A stretch of DNA of 64,000 nucleotides from Vulcanimicrobiota bacterium (GCA_944322965.1 CALUQR010000003.1:1-64000); one strand, 5' to 3'; positions 1-8,748 are shown, counted from the first letter of the stretch. Program-made: numbers and translations. The notes: generated by a model from the sequence alone, not told the origin.

Positions 1-77
1 TGGTGGGTCTAATAGGACTCGAACCTATGACCTCGTCCTTATCAGGGACGCGCTCTAACCACCTGAGCTACAGACCC
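1..77 (-). tRNA. tRNA-Ile (anticodon GAT)
   Basis: Read on the minus strand, this gives a complete cloverleaf with a 7-bp acceptor stem (GGGTCTG with TAGACCC, last pair G-T). The D-arm contains AGCTCAG, the anticodon loop reads CTGATAA with GAT at 43-41, and the T-loop is TTCGAGT. The 3' CCA is encoded at 3-1. The isoacceptor decodes AUC/AUU. The gene touches the window edge but appears whole. Confidence 0.97.
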
Positions 78-128
78 ACGTAAGCTCTAACCTCACCTAA
101 GGCTAGGGCTCCTCACGGCAGCGAAAAG

Positions 129-157
129 ATTCTACTTAACCTACCTGCCTCTGTCAA
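129..157 (-). promoter_or_regulatory. sigma70-type promoter of tRNA-Ile
   Basis: On the minus strand there is a perfect -35 TTGACA (157-152), a 17-nt spacer and a -10 TAGAAT (134-129). This points to a transcript starting near 122, about 45 nt before the mature tRNA-Ile 5' end. It is one of the best promoter matches in the window. Confidence 0.75.
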
Positions 158-269
158 GGGCTTAACCTCCAAAGTGGGAGCAATATTTTCTTCTCCCTCC
201 CCAAAGCAGGGAGCTAGAGTAACTATTGGAGAATTTAGAGGGACCTTTAGAGCAAGTGTGAGGAGCCTT

Positions 270-893
270 ATGGAATACTTTGCCCCCCAGGGGAGCGACT
301 TTTGTCAGCGCGTAGAGAAGTCTATTGAAGAGATTGAAGCTCGCTCGCAGGCGGAAATAGTAGTAGTCGTCGCCCGGCGTTCCGATTCTTACCAAGCCAT
401 CCGCCAACGTTGGTTTTTTCTCCTCTCCCTCTTACTCCTCTGCCTCCTCTACTTCCCCTTAGGTTACTACCCCGCCCTCATCATCTCTCTAGGCTTAGGC
501 TCCCTCCTCTGGTATCTCTCCAACTTCCCTCAGCTAGGGCGCTACTTAATCCCCCAGACCCAACGGGAAGTAGCCGTCTTGCGGGCCGCCCGCCTGGCCT
601 TCTTTAGCGAAGCGGTGAGCTCCACTAAAGGGAGATGCGCCATCCTCTTCTTCTTCTCGCGCTGGGAGAGGCGCTTAGAGATCGTGCCCGACGTGGGGGT
701 GGAGGGCCAAATCTCTAACTCCCTCTGGAACGAACTAGAGGCCAAGATCAATAGTCTGCCCGACTTAGCGGCCCAGGAAGAGGCCTTCCAAAAGATGTTA
801 GCCGATCTAGCGGAGACTCTGGCCCAACGCTACCCCTTACCTGCGGGTACGGAAAAACAGAACGAGATCCCCAACGCTCCCCATTTTATCTAG
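270..893 (+). CDS. TPM-like domain small membrane protein
   Basis: The product is about 207 residues. The ATG at 270 is chosen because AGGAG lies 4 nt upstream (261-265); the open frame continues further upstream without a comparable ribosome site. The N-terminal part (EARSQAEIVVVVARRS) is typical of TPM domains, which occur in thylakoid and envelope proteins of the YgcG/Psb32 type. A hairpin of two hydrophobic segments follows (about 48-66 and 67-85), and then a soluble part with RLEIVPDVGVEGQ, the second TPM hallmark. The domain is therefore split by a membrane hairpin, as in a known subgroup. The function is unknown; roles in membrane protein maintenance have been proposed for relatives. 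The Tim44-like gene downstream is a recurrent partner of such proteins. The family call is fairly sure; the biological role is not. Confidence 0.72.
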   Translation: MEYFAPQGSDFCQRVEKSIEEIEARSQAEIVVVVARRSDSYQAIRQRWFFLLSLLLLCLLYFPLGYYPALIISLGLGSLLWYLSNFPQLGRYLIPQTQREVAVLRAARLAFFSEAVSSTKGRCAILFFFSRWERRLEIVPDVGVEGQISNSLWNELEAKINSLPDLAAQEEAFQKMLADLAETLAQRYPLPAGTEKQNEIPNAPHFI

Positions 894-1078
894 CCCTCCG
901 CCCCCATCTCTAAGCCAATTTGGCGCCTTTTGAGCGCTCTTAGTTTACATTTCTTTAACACTTTTGTTACCCCCTCACTAGTTAAAAAGGGATGGATATT
1001 ATATACTCAACCCATAGTAGGTTATTCATGTTTACTAGTATTTCTGGCGTTAGTTGCTAACGAGGGAAGGAGTGCGCG

Positions 1079-1462
1079 ATGGCGGATAACCATCAGGATA
1101 AAATTGAACAGATCAGAGCGCGGCGCAGTCGAGATAGCATGCAGATTGGGTACAATCCCTACGATACCCAGCGCCAGCAGCCGATGGACAATGTGGCTTC
1201 TGCCAGCGCGGCCCGCAATGTACAGGGAGTTAACGACGAAGGGCCCTCTATTCTGGGCGCCGACTTCAAGAGCCCCTGGTTGCGCGATCGCATTACCTTG
1301 AGTTTAGAGGGGCAAATGGCCCTCATCGAGCAGCGCGCGGCGGGGAAGACGATCGTCGATTTGGGTTACAGTAACCGCAATTCCTTCGTCTCCTTCAGCA
1401 ACGGGGCTTCGGTACAGATTGAGCCTCCGGGCACCTACCGCTTGATGTATAACCGCGGTTAG
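1079..1462 (+). CDS. Hypothetical protein, 127 aa
   Basis: The product is a soluble, polar protein with no signal peptide or membrane segment. AGGAG is placed well before the ATG at 1079, which favours this frame over an overlapping longer frame. The N-terminal 50 residues are rich in Gln, Arg and Asn and look disordered. The C-terminal 70 residues (GKTIVDLGYSN, SFSNGASVQIEPPGTYR) look like a small beta-rich fold. I do not recognise the family. It is a single-gene unit closed by the hairpin at 1491-1524. Confidence 0.7.
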   Translation: MADNHQDKIEQIRARRSRDSMQIGYNPYDTQRQQPMDNVASASAARNVQGVNDEGPSILGADFKSPWLRDRITLSLEGQMALIEQRAAGKTIVDLGYSNRNSFVSFSNGASVQIEPPGTYRLMYNRG

Positions 1463-1490
1463 TAACCCCTCTTCAGAAGGGCGGTTACCT

Positions 1491-1524
1491 CTAGACCCGG
1501 GCGGAGTCTTCCGCCCGGGTCTAG
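1491..1524 (+). terminator. Perfect 14-bp hairpin after the 127-aa gene
   Basis: A 14-bp perfect inverted repeat (1491-1504 with 1511-1524; arm CTAGACCCGGGCGG) has a 6-nt loop. No run of T follows, so it may not be a classical intrinsic terminator. It could be a transcript-end stabiliser or a factor-dependent site. A related hairpin carrying the same TAGACCCGGGC-like arm lies at 12417-12459. Confidence 0.55.
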
Positions 1525-1610
1525 CCATTTCTAAGCAAGATTCACCCCAACTCTTCTAGAAGGAGAGAGAATATGGGCTCTTTTTAGTAGCCTAAGGGGA
1601 TGGTCTAACG

Positions 1611-3155
1611 ATGCGCTGGAAGAGATTGATCCTAATTGCGACCTGCTTAGTAGCCCTTTCAGGGGTCTTTACCTGGTTGGCCGAAGCGGCCTGGGGGCGC
1701 GTAGGCGGGGGCCAGACTTATAGCGGTCGCTCTTACTCCTCTAGTAGGAGTAGCTCCTATGGCGGTTCCTGGGGGCGCCGCCGCAGCAACGACTTCTATT
1801 TCTTCTACTTGCTGATCCAATACCCTTGGCTCATAATCCCCGTCTTCGGGCTAATATTCTTATATAGCTGGGCCAAATCCCAATCCCAAGAACAGGAACA
1901 GCTCTCCTTCTTGCGCGAGGGGGATCGCTACCAGCTGCCCCCGGAAGCGGCGGCCAATAGCAACGACGCTATGCGCTTTACGAGACGGCGCCAGGCGCTA
2001 CAGCTCCTCCAGAACCAAGATCGCAACTTCTCTGAGCCCATCTTCCTCGATTTTGTCAGCGGCCTCTACGTGCGCCTCCAAGAGGGGCGCTTCCGCGGTT
2101 TCCCCGGAGTTAGCCACTACTTAAGTCGCGAGGTCGCTAACCGACTCCAAGGTACCGAGGCCAATTCTAGGGCCAAGATTACGGACGTAGTAGTGGGCAA
2201 TATTACGATCGCCGAAGCCCATCTCAATAGCCTCAAAAAATTATTGCAAATAACGGTCCAGGTAGAATCTAATTACACCCTCCAAAAAGAGGGAGTCCCG
2301 CCCCAGCGACTCTATAGCCTAGATCTCCTGACCTTGAGTAGACGCCAAGGGGTGCTCTCCCAAGGGCCGGTCCAGATGAGTACCTTCGCCTGCCCCCACT
2401 GCGGCGGAACTAGCGGAGTCGATCCCCAAACCGGGACCTGCCTCAACTGCCATGAGCCCGTCTTAGACGGCCGTTTCTCGTGGGTAGTGACTACCTTTAA
2501 ACCCCACTCCGAACCGAACCCTCCCCTCACCCCCTCTAGCCACGATTCTACCAGCGCTAAACTGCCCATCAAACGCTCCCTCACCTTCGCCGCCAACTAC
2601 CGGCGCTTTATGGGGCGCTACCCTCAGTTCGACTGGAAAGCCTTTGGCGAGCGAGTTAAGAACGCTTTCTTACAGATGCAAAAGGCTTGGAGCGACGACA
2701 ATTGGGAGTCCATCCGCTCGCTGGAGACGGATTACCTCTTCTCCACCCACTCCTTCTGGATGGATCGCTACCGGCGTCAAGGGTTGCGCAATAAGATGGA
2801 GGACGTCCAAGTCTTACAATTGGAGGTCTGCGCCATCTCTAGCGACGCCTTCTACGATATAGTGACCGTCTACTTAAAAGCCAAAGCTAAAGACTATACC
2901 ATAAACTTAGAGAGCGGTCAGATCGTAGCTGGCTCCAACCGCAAAGAGGTAGAGTTCGCCGAGTACTGGACCTTCATTCGCACCCACGATTTCCAAGAGA
3001 GCCAACACCAAGACGAGACCTGCCCCCACTGCGGAGCGCCCCTCAAAGTGGCTATGTCTGGGATCTGCCCCTACTGCGATACTAAGATCACCCTGGGGAC
3101 CTTCGACTGGACGCTCTCCAATATCCAGCAAGCGGAGAGTTATACCCCCATCTAA
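1611..3155 (+). CDS. Tim44-like domain membrane protein with two zinc ribbons
   Basis: The 514-residue product has an N-terminal signal or membrane segment (about 4-26). A Gly/Ser/Arg-rich stretch is followed by a second membrane segment (about 56-76). Two treble-type zinc ribbons follow: CPHC from residue 261 with a partner CLNC, and CPHC from residue 471 with CPYC. The region before and between them is consistent with the Tim44-like fold found in bacterial proteins paired with TPM proteins. The likely location is anchored in the cytoplasmic membrane. Substrate and role are unknown; Tim44 relatives bind membranes and translocating proteins. It follows the TPM gene and the 127-aa gene on the same strand. 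Zinc ribbon assignment is seen directly; the Tim44 assignment rests on family resemblance. Confidence 0.7.
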   Translation: MRWKRLILIATCLVALSGVFTWLAEAAWGRVGGGQTYSGRSYSSSRSSSYGGSWGRRRSNDFYFFYLLIQYPWLIIPVFGLIFLYSWAKSQSQEQEQLSFLREGDRYQLPPEAAANSNDAMRFTRRRQALQLLQNQDRNFSEPIFLDFVSGLYVRLQEGRFRGFPGVSHYLSREVANRLQGTEANSRAKITDVVVGNITIAEAHLNSLKKLLQITVQVESNYTLQKEGVPPQRLYSLDLLTLSRRQGVLSQGPVQMSTFACPHCGGTSGVDPQTGTCLNCHEPVLDGRFSWVVTTFKPHSEPNPPLTPSSHDSTSAKLPIKRSLTFAANYRRFMGRYPQFDWKAFGERVKNAFLQMQKAWSDDNWESIRSLETDYLFSTHSFWMDRYRRQGLRNKMEDVQVLQLEVCAISSDAFYDIVTVYLKAKAKDYTINLESGQIVAGSNRKEVEFAEYWTFIRTHDFQESQHQDETCPHCGAPLKVAMSGICPYCDTKITLGTFDWTLSNIQQAESYTPI

Positions 3156-3220
3156 CCCTAACCCCTACCCTACTAACTCCCCACTTTGGCCAGCAGTTAA
3201 CAACTTTCTAACAGCGGCCT

Positions 3221-3234
3221 AGAACAAACGTTCT
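3221..3234. promoter_or_regulatory. LexA-like operator candidate
   Basis: AGAACAAACGTTCT resembles the Gram-positive SOS box CGAACRNRYGTTYC, matching 12 of 14 positions including GAAC-N4-GTTC. It lies just upstream of the candidate -35 at 3244 and 61 nt before the metallopeptidase start codon, which is a sensible place for repression. This is a single-site match and is not proof of SOS control. Confidence 0.35.
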
Positions 3235-3243
3235 AAACTGGGC

Positions 3244-3272
3244 TTGTAAGTATATAGCTTGTAGCTTAGATT
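3244..3272 (+). promoter_or_regulatory. Candidate promoter of the M4-like peptidase
   Basis: TTGTAA (3244-3249), a 17-nt spacer and TAGATT (3267-3272). Each hexamer matches 4 of 6 consensus bases. The placement fits a short leader before the ATG at 3295. Confidence 0.35.
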
Positions 3273-3294
3273 TTTTTAGCGCGAGGTTTGACGG

Positions 3295-4758
3295 ATGTTA
3301 AATTCAATCAATTCCGTGGGCGCCAGCACTTATGTGGCCCCTACTAGCGGTGTTAGCGCTTCTCAAGCTCCCCAGCAGAGCGAAGGGTTAGAGTTTTCCT
3401 ATAACCCCCAAGATGAGTTGGTGATGGATCCCCAAACGATCACCGTACCCAACGCTTCCAAGGGCGGTCGCGCCCCCGAGAGCGAGCATGTGCGCTTAGG
3501 TGAAGATCAGGTCCTGAAGCCCAACAAAGAGGGGCAGTACGTCTACAATCAGGGTACCCCCCAATATATCGCAGCCCACACTATGGGTACCGTCCAGAGC
3601 ACGGTCAACGCCCTGAGCGAAAAGTTCGGTCAGGATATTAGCTGGGCCTTCGGCGAGCGCCAGATCGAGGTCAACCCCGACGCCGGTATGATGCTCAACG
3701 CTTACTATTCTCGCGACGACGGCTCCTTAAACTTCTTCCACGCCACCGATCCAGTCACCCGGCAGCAGGTCTTCTCCGGCAGTTCCGGCGAGATCGTCTC
3801 CCACGAAGCGGGACACGCCATCCTGGACGCCATTAAGCCCGGCTGGTTGAGCACCTGGCAGGCCGATACCAACGGTTTACACGAGGCCTTCGGAGACCTG
3901 ACGGGGCTCTTTATGGCCAGCCAGAACGACGCGGTCTGCGAGTTGGCGGCTAAAGAGACGGGCGGCGACCTGCGTAAGCCCAACTGCCTCTCGGCTACTG
4001 GTGAGTTGCTGGGCCAGACTATCAATAACGATGCCGGTCAGAACGCTACGGGCGGTACCTACGTGCGCACCCTCATTAACGATTTCTGCTGGCAGGCCCC
4101 CCACACCGTCGATCCCAAGCCCTCTGGGACCGATCCCCTGACCACCGAGATGCACTCCTGGTCCCGTATCTTTAGCGGCGCCCAGTACGACCTCATGACC
4201 GCTATGACCGCCCGCAATATGGAAGGCGGCATGGAAGCGGCCCAAGCTATCAAGAAGGCCGGCAGCGACTGCATGACCCTCTTGGCGGGCGGCATTAAGA
4301 AGGCCCCCGATGAGGACGCCAGCTATAGGGACGTAGCCTTAGGGATGTTGCAGACCGACCGCGAGTTAGGCGGGGCCAACCAAGACCTCATCTTCTCTAC
4401 CATGCGCCAGCGCAATATTCTCTTCGAGGGAGACGACCAGTTGATGAGCATCCAGTCCGCGCCCCAACCCCGCCGCGAGATGACCGTCACCTTAGAGGGA
4501 CCTGAGTTCGGTAAGTTCTCGGGCGCCGAAGTGACGGGGACCGTCTCCGCCGGACCCTCCATCCAGAGCGGGAATCCCGGCCAGTCGCTGATCGACAATA
4601 TGAAGATGCATATCCAAAATGGCTCGATCCTCTACACCGAACCTAACCAGAAGGTCGAACATAAGGATCTCTTCGATAAGGACGGACGACCCTACGTAGG
4701 CGTAGTGCGCTGGGTAGATGGCAAGATGACCATTGAGCGCAATACTATGATTAGCTAA
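3295..4758 (+). CDS. M4-like (thermolysin-type) metallopeptidase without signal peptide
   Basis: The 487-residue product carries the zinc motif HEAGH (H170, E171, H174) and a downstream HEAFGD whose E197 would be the third ligand and D201 the supporting Asp. This is the gluzincin layout of M4 peptidases, where the equivalent motif is NEAxSD. The N-terminus is Ser/Asn/Pro/Gln-rich and polar, not a signal peptide, so the protein is either cytosolic or exported by another route. The ~90 C-terminal residues may be a separate domain. It is a single gene, closed by a strong bidirectional terminator. It is longer than the bare M4 catalytic domain but lacks an obvious FTP/PepSY propeptide. The metal site is clear; the substrate is unknown. 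Confidence 0.75.
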   Translation: MLNSINSVGASTYVAPTSGVSASQAPQQSEGLEFSYNPQDELVMDPQTITVPNASKGGRAPESEHVRLGEDQVLKPNKEGQYVYNQGTPQYIAAHTMGTVQSTVNALSEKFGQDISWAFGERQIEVNPDAGMMLNAYYSRDDGSLNFFHATDPVTRQQVFSGSSGEIVSHEAGHAILDAIKPGWLSTWQADTNGLHEAFGDLTGLFMASQNDAVCELAAKETGGDLRKPNCLSATGELLGQTINNDAGQNATGGTYVRTLINDFCWQAPHTVDPKPSGTDPLTTEMHSWSRIFSGAQYDLMTAMTARNMEGGMEAAQAIKKAGSDCMTLLAGGIKKAPDEDASYRDVALGMLQTDRELGGANQDLIFSTMRQRNILFEGDDQLMSIQSAPQPRREMTVTLEGPEFGKFSGAEVTGTVSAGPSIQSGNPGQSLIDNMKMHIQNGSILYTEPNQKVEHKDLFDKDGRPYVGVVRWVDGKMTIERNTMIS

Positions 4759-4771
4759 AAAAGCTAGGCTA

Positions 4772-4808
4772 AATGTGAGCCCCCCGCCGCAGGCGGGGGG
4801 CTCACATT
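4772..4808. terminator. Bidirectional terminator between convergent genes
   Basis: A perfect 17-bp stem (4772-4788 with 4792-4808) has a 3-nt loop. T-rich sequence follows on the plus side (ACTTTTAAA), and a run of T follows on the minus side, where the complement of 4757-4763 lies. It serves both the metallopeptidase gene and the convergent protease gene. Confidence 0.9.
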
Positions 4809-4821
4809 ACTTTTAAATAAC

Positions 4822-6663
4822 CTATTCCGCGCTCTCCGGTTCCTTAGCCGCTAAGTACCAGGCGCTAGCGGCGGCTATTAAGCCATTGACTACTAACCAG
4901 ACGCCCTGGCAACAGCCGGGCAGTAAAGCTAATTGCAGACTAGGCCACAGAGCCTCATAAAGGAGGTGGCCCGCCACGCCGCAGCTAAAGCCCGCCGCTA
5001 AGCTCCACATTCGAGGCTGAAACTTAGCCCCCACGGCCGCCAACACCGGCACCAAAGCGCTATAGAAGAGTAAGTTGCCATGGCCGCTCGGGCCGAAAAG
5101 ATAAAGGTCCCAAGCTGGGAAACCATAACGCCACGGGCCCCAGGCGATTAAAGAACCCAAAGGATCGCCCGGAGCTAAGAAGAGGCCGCTGGCGCCTAAG
5201 ACTAAACCGCCGCCCAAACCTAACCACTGGGAACGGCTGAGAGCGCGGCGACTTAAAGGAAGCAAGAGAGCGGCTAATACCAACAAAGCCATGCCCAAAC
5301 GCCAGTAACCTAACTGGGCCGCCAGAGCCGTAGCCCGCTGGGCATTGACGATCCCCGCTCCATAGCCCTTCTTATTCTTATCCTTAAGCCAGCGGGGATT
5401 AGTAGCGCTAGCTTTTAAAATACGCTCCAACTCCTGGGGAGCGGTGATGCCCTGGCCCACCAATAAGGCCGCCACCCCAGCTACGTGGGGCGAAGCCATC
5501 GAAGTGCCCTGGAAGGGATAGTAGCCCTGCTCAGTCGTGTCCGCAGGGTTCAAAGTATTCTGGCAAATACCATCGACCATCCCGTCGCCATTATAATCGC
5601 GGCGCGAGTCGCCACCGGGAGCGGCTAAGTCTATCTGCTCCCCATAATTAGAGTACCAAGCCAACTCTAACTTACTATCGACCGCCGAAACGGCTAGAGC
5701 TTGAGGATAAGCCGCCGGATAAGAGGGCCTGGGGCGCGACTCATTGCCCGCCGCACAGACCACTAAGACCCCTTGCGAGCGAGCGTAAGCTACCGCCTTG
5801 CCCAAAACGGAAGAGTGGATCGGGCCGCCTAAACTCATATTGATCACCTGGGCCCCGTTGTCGGCCGCAAAACGGATACCGTCCGCAATATCCGCTAAAC
5901 TCCCAAAACCGGCGCCGCTTAAGACCTTGATCGGCATTATCGCCGCCTGAGGAGCTACGCCCGCCACCCCCAACTTATTATTAGTCGACTGGGCTACCGT
6001 GCCCGCTACGTGCGTGCCGTGGCCGTGATCGTCTAAAGCCTCATTATCGTCATTGACAAAGTCGTAACCGGCTACCACCCGCGTCTGAGCCAAATCCTCA
6101 GCCGCCGGACGCTCGCCCTCCGCCTTATAAGCTACGCCCGTATCGATAACCGCCACTACCGATCCCGCGCCCTGAGACCAAGACCAGGACCGAGGAGCGT
6201 CAATTAACTCCATATTCCATTGGTACTTATAGAGGGGATCGTTAGGAGCTCCCTTACCTAAAGAGACCGCGCCGCCCTTAACCCCCGACTCTACCCGCTG
6301 AGGCTCAATTAACTGGAAATTGTAGTTGGGCTCTACCGCCTCCACCAAAGGCTCAGAGCGCAACGAATCTACTAAACTCTGCGCCTCATCCTCCGCTACC
6401 GGAGCCACAAAGAGAGCGTTAGCCCGCGAATGCTGAGAGTTATACTCTAACTCTAAACCGTAACGACGCCCTAAATCCTGAGCCTCATCCCAAGTAGTGC
6501 CGTCCCGTAAGTCTAAGACTAAATAGACCTCGCCCCGCGCCGGCTGCGCCGTCTTAGCTACTACCCACCCCCCTTCGCCTTCGCTATCGCTAGCCCAACC
6601 GCCCCACCATAAACCCGCCCCCAAGACCAAAACCCCCACGCCCCACTGCCAATATTTTCTCAC
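4822..6663 (-). CDS. Subtilisin-like serine protease (S8) with C-terminal membrane domain
   Basis: The GTG at 6663 is preferred because AAAGG sits 8 nt upstream; an in-frame GTG at 6672 overlaps that site. Numbering from 6663, a signal peptide or membrane segment spans about 8-23. A propeptide-like domain (about 45-120) ends in PLVEAVEPNY. The catalytic triad is Asp174 (AVIDTG), His215 (HGHGTHVAG) and Ser388 (GTSMASPH), with oxyanion Asn307 in AAGNE. After the protease domain come several hydrophobic segments (about 450-610), which would anchor it in the membrane; the S8 fold would face outward. The combination with a multi-pass C-terminal domain is uncommon. Upstream it borders an ~80-bp repeat pair. 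Activity is likely; the substrate is unknown. Confidence 0.88.
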   Translation of the reverse strand: MRKYWQWGVGVLVLGAGLWWGGWASDSEGEGGWVVAKTAQPARGEVYLVLDLRDGTTWDEAQDLGRRYGLELEYNSQHSRANALFVAPVAEDEAQSLVDSLRSEPLVEAVEPNYNFQLIEPQRVESGVKGGAVSLGKGAPNDPLYKYQWNMELIDAPRSWSWSQGAGSVVAVIDTGVAYKAEGERPAAEDLAQTRVVAGYDFVNDDNEALDDHGHGTHVAGTVAQSTNNKLGVAGVAPQAAIMPIKVLSGAGFGSLADIADGIRFAADNGAQVINMSLGGPIHSSVLGKAVAYARSQGVLVVCAAGNESRPRPSYPAAYPQALAVSAVDSKLELAWYSNYGEQIDLAAPGGDSRRDYNGDGMVDGICQNTLNPADTTEQGYYPFQGTSMASPHVAGVAALLVGQGITAPQELERILKASATNPRWLKDKNKKGYGAGIVNAQRATALAAQLGYWRLGMALLVLAALLLPLSRRALSRSQWLGLGGGLVLGASGLFLAPGDPLGSLIAWGPWRYGFPAWDLYLFGPSGHGNLLFYSALVPVLAAVGAKFQPRMWSLAAGFSCGVAGHLLYEALWPSLQLALLPGCCQGVWLVVNGLIAAASAWYLAAKEPESAE

Positions 6664-6680
6664 CGCACACACCTTTTTTT

Positions 6681-6900
6681 CTGAATTTCGTTGTTACATA
6701 CCGGACAGCACCTATGCCCGGCCGTAACTTTGGGGACTACAAAACTTACTAACCTCTTTTGAATTTCGTTGTCACGTCCCAATGACACTTTACGCCCGGC
6801 CGTAACTTTGGGGACTGCCAAAACCAGCCGTCCGACTTCTAAATTCCGTTGCCCGCCGCTTAAACCTTCCCTTAGGCGGCTGGCCTTATCCGGGGGCGGA
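6681..6900 (+). repeat. Two and a half ~80-bp tandem repeat units
   Basis: Units at 6681-6760 and 6761-6840 share AATTTCGTTGT near the start, CCCGGCCGTAACTTTGGGGA in the middle and a pyrimidine-rich end. A degenerate third unit begins at 6841 (AAATTCCGTTG). The GCCGTAACTT cores start at 6721 and 6799. The period, core and ending (ACTTACTAACC then T-rich) match the four-unit array at 59694-60012, so both are one family. The array occupies the whole gap between the protease and dehydratase genes. Confidence 0.75.
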
Positions 6901-6917
6901 GGCTAGCGCAATTGGGG

Positions 6918-8735
6918 TTAAGGGGTGGAGGGCGGCTCTGAGGGGGGCGTTTGTAAGACTAGGGATTTAAGGATCTCCACCGTCTGGGCGTCGTCAGAGG
7001 CGAAAGAGACCTTCCGTAACTCTTCTAACTTATCGGCGGACCAGTTGGCGGGGGGCGGCTCAGTAGTGACCCGAGTGATCTTAGGGATAGTAGTCGGCTC
7101 CGTCTCCTCGCCCGTATTGGTCAGCTCTTCATAGAGCTTCTCCCCAGGTCTTAAACCTACGATCTTAATGGGAATATCGACGTCAGGCTCATAGCCGGAG
7201 AGGCGTATCAAGTTGCGGGCTAAATCGATAATCTTGACCGGATGGCCCATATCGAGCACGTAGATCTCGCCCCCTTGGGCCAAGGAACCCGCCTGGAGGA
7301 CTAAACTCACCGCTTCCGGGATAGTCATAAAGTAACGCGTCATCTGAGGATCGGTGACCGTCACCGGGCCCCCTTGGGCTATCTGACGCTTGAAGGTAGG
7401 GATCACGCTCCCCCGCGAGCCCAAGACGTTGCCAAAACGCACCGCCGCAAATCCGGGGATCTTGCGGGAAGCTAAGATCAACTCCGCTAAACGCTTAGAA
7501 GCCCCCATCACCGAAGTGGGATTGACCGCCTTATCGGTAGAGATCGTAATCAACTTGCGCACCCCGTACTTTTGGGCCAGCTCTATGAGCAACTTAGTGC
7601 CGAAGACATTATTAGTGACCGCCTCGGAAGGGTTGAGCTCCATAAGCGGCACATGTTTGTGGGCCGCGGCGTGGAAGACGACTTGGGGGTGATAACGCTG
7701 GAAGAGGACCTCCATCCGCTCTTTATTGCCTACATTAGAGATAAATTGGACGACGGGCTGGTTGCGCAACTCCATCCCGATCTCATAGATACTATTCTCT
7801 CCCCGCCCTAAGAGGATGACCCGCTTAGCCCCATATTTTAGGACTTGGCGACAGATCTCAGAGCCTATCGAACCGCCCGCGCCCGTAACTAAGACGGTCT
7901 CCCCCTCTAAATACCCGCGCACCGCCTGCATATCGCTCACCACAGGATCCCGCTCCAAGAGATCTTCGATCTGGACCTCCCGCAAGCGATTGACCTGGAC
8001 TTGCCCTTCCATCACTTCGCTCAAGTTGGGCATAATGCGCAATTGCAATTCCGGCTGCGCGCTAGTGAGGCGGACCACCTCGCGCACCAGAGCGGGCTTG
8101 ACCCCCGCCAAGATGAGCGCTTGGACCCCATACTTAGCGCTGAGGGCGGGAATCTCACTGAGATCGCCTAAGACCGGCGCCCCGTGGATGCGCAGCCCCT
8201 TCTTCTGAGGGTCGGGATCGACTAAGCCCACGCAGACTAGCCCCGAATCTTCGCGCGCCAACTCGCGCACGATGGCCTCTCCCCCATCGTTGGCCCCCAC
8301 CACCAAGGCCTTGCGCTTCCCGGCCCTAGTCAAAACGCGCCGCGTACTTTGGATGCGCAAAAGAAAGCGCAAACCGCCGCAGGCAGCCAAACCCAAGAGC
8401 CCAGCGATAACGGCCGCCGTGCGGGGATAGATGATCCCCGCGCCCCACAAGACGAAGATCTCCCAGGGCACGAAGGTCAAAAGGCAAGCGTAAAAGAGCC
8501 CCAAAAGCTCGTAGACCCCCGCATAGCGCCAGACCTTATCGTAGAGCCCAAAGAGGGAGAAGCTCACTACTCCCCACATAGCCACGCCCACGTAGAGCAG
8601 GAGCGCCTCTAAGCTCAAAAAGCGCTCCATACTCCCCAAATCGAAATCCAGGCGCAGCCCCAAAGCCAAGACTAGGCTCAGGAAGAGGAAGAGAATATCG
8701 GCTAGCGCTAAAGCGACCTTGCGGCGGAAATTCAA
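6918..8735 (-). CDS. Membrane nucleotide-sugar 4,6-dehydratase (PglF/CapD-like)
   Basis: The 605-residue product has about four N-terminal membrane segments (1-130) and a nucleotide-binding middle region. The catalytic extended SDR domain contains the Rossmann motif VTGAGGSIGSE, followed by STDKAVNPTSVMGASKR with the Met/Lys pair typical of this group. Such enzymes convert UDP-GlcNAc to the 4-keto-6-deoxy sugar at the inner face of the membrane. It is the last gene of a three-gene minus-strand unit with an aminotransferase (13 nt upstream) and a sugar transferase. This matches the pglF-pglE-pglC logic for a bacillosamine-type first sugar on undecaprenyl phosphate. No acetyltransferase (pglD) is present here. 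The family is secure; the exact sugar is inferred. Confidence 0.9.
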   Translation of the reverse strand: MNFRRKVALALADILFLFLSLVLALGLRLDFDLGSMERFLSLEALLLYVGVAMWGVVSFSLFGLYDKVWRYAGVYELLGLFYACLLTFVPWEIFVLWGAGIIYPRTAAVIAGLLGLAACGGLRFLLRIQSTRRVLTRAGKRKALVVGANDGGEAIVRELAREDSGLVCVGLVDPDPQKKGLRIHGAPVLGDLSEIPALSAKYGVQALILAGVKPALVREVVRLTSAQPELQLRIMPNLSEVMEGQVQVNRLREVQIEDLLERDPVVSDMQAVRGYLEGETVLVTGAGGSIGSEICRQVLKYGAKRVILLGRGENSIYEIGMELRNQPVVQFISNVGNKERMEVLFQRYHPQVVFHAAAHKHVPLMELNPSEAVTNNVFGTKLLIELAQKYGVRKLITISTDKAVNPTSVMGASKRLAELILASRKIPGFAAVRFGNVLGSRGSVIPTFKRQIAQGGPVTVTDPQMTRYFMTIPEAVSLVLQAGSLAQGGEIYVLDMGHPVKIIDLARNLIRLSGYEPDVDIPIKIVGLRPGEKLYEELTNTGEETEPTTIPKITRVTTEPPPANWSADKLEELRKVSFASDDAQTVEILKSLVLQTPPSEPPSTP

Positions 8736-8748
8736 AGTCTAGCGCCTC

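Noticed and set aside
990-1012. Promoter for the 127-aa gene
   Set aside because: A TATACT occurs, but no acceptable -35 lies 16-18 nt upstream.
930-1301. Open frame overlapping the 127-aa gene
   Set aside because: No ribosome site, biased toward low-complexity composition, and the frame at 1079 has a good AGGAG and ends at a hairpin.
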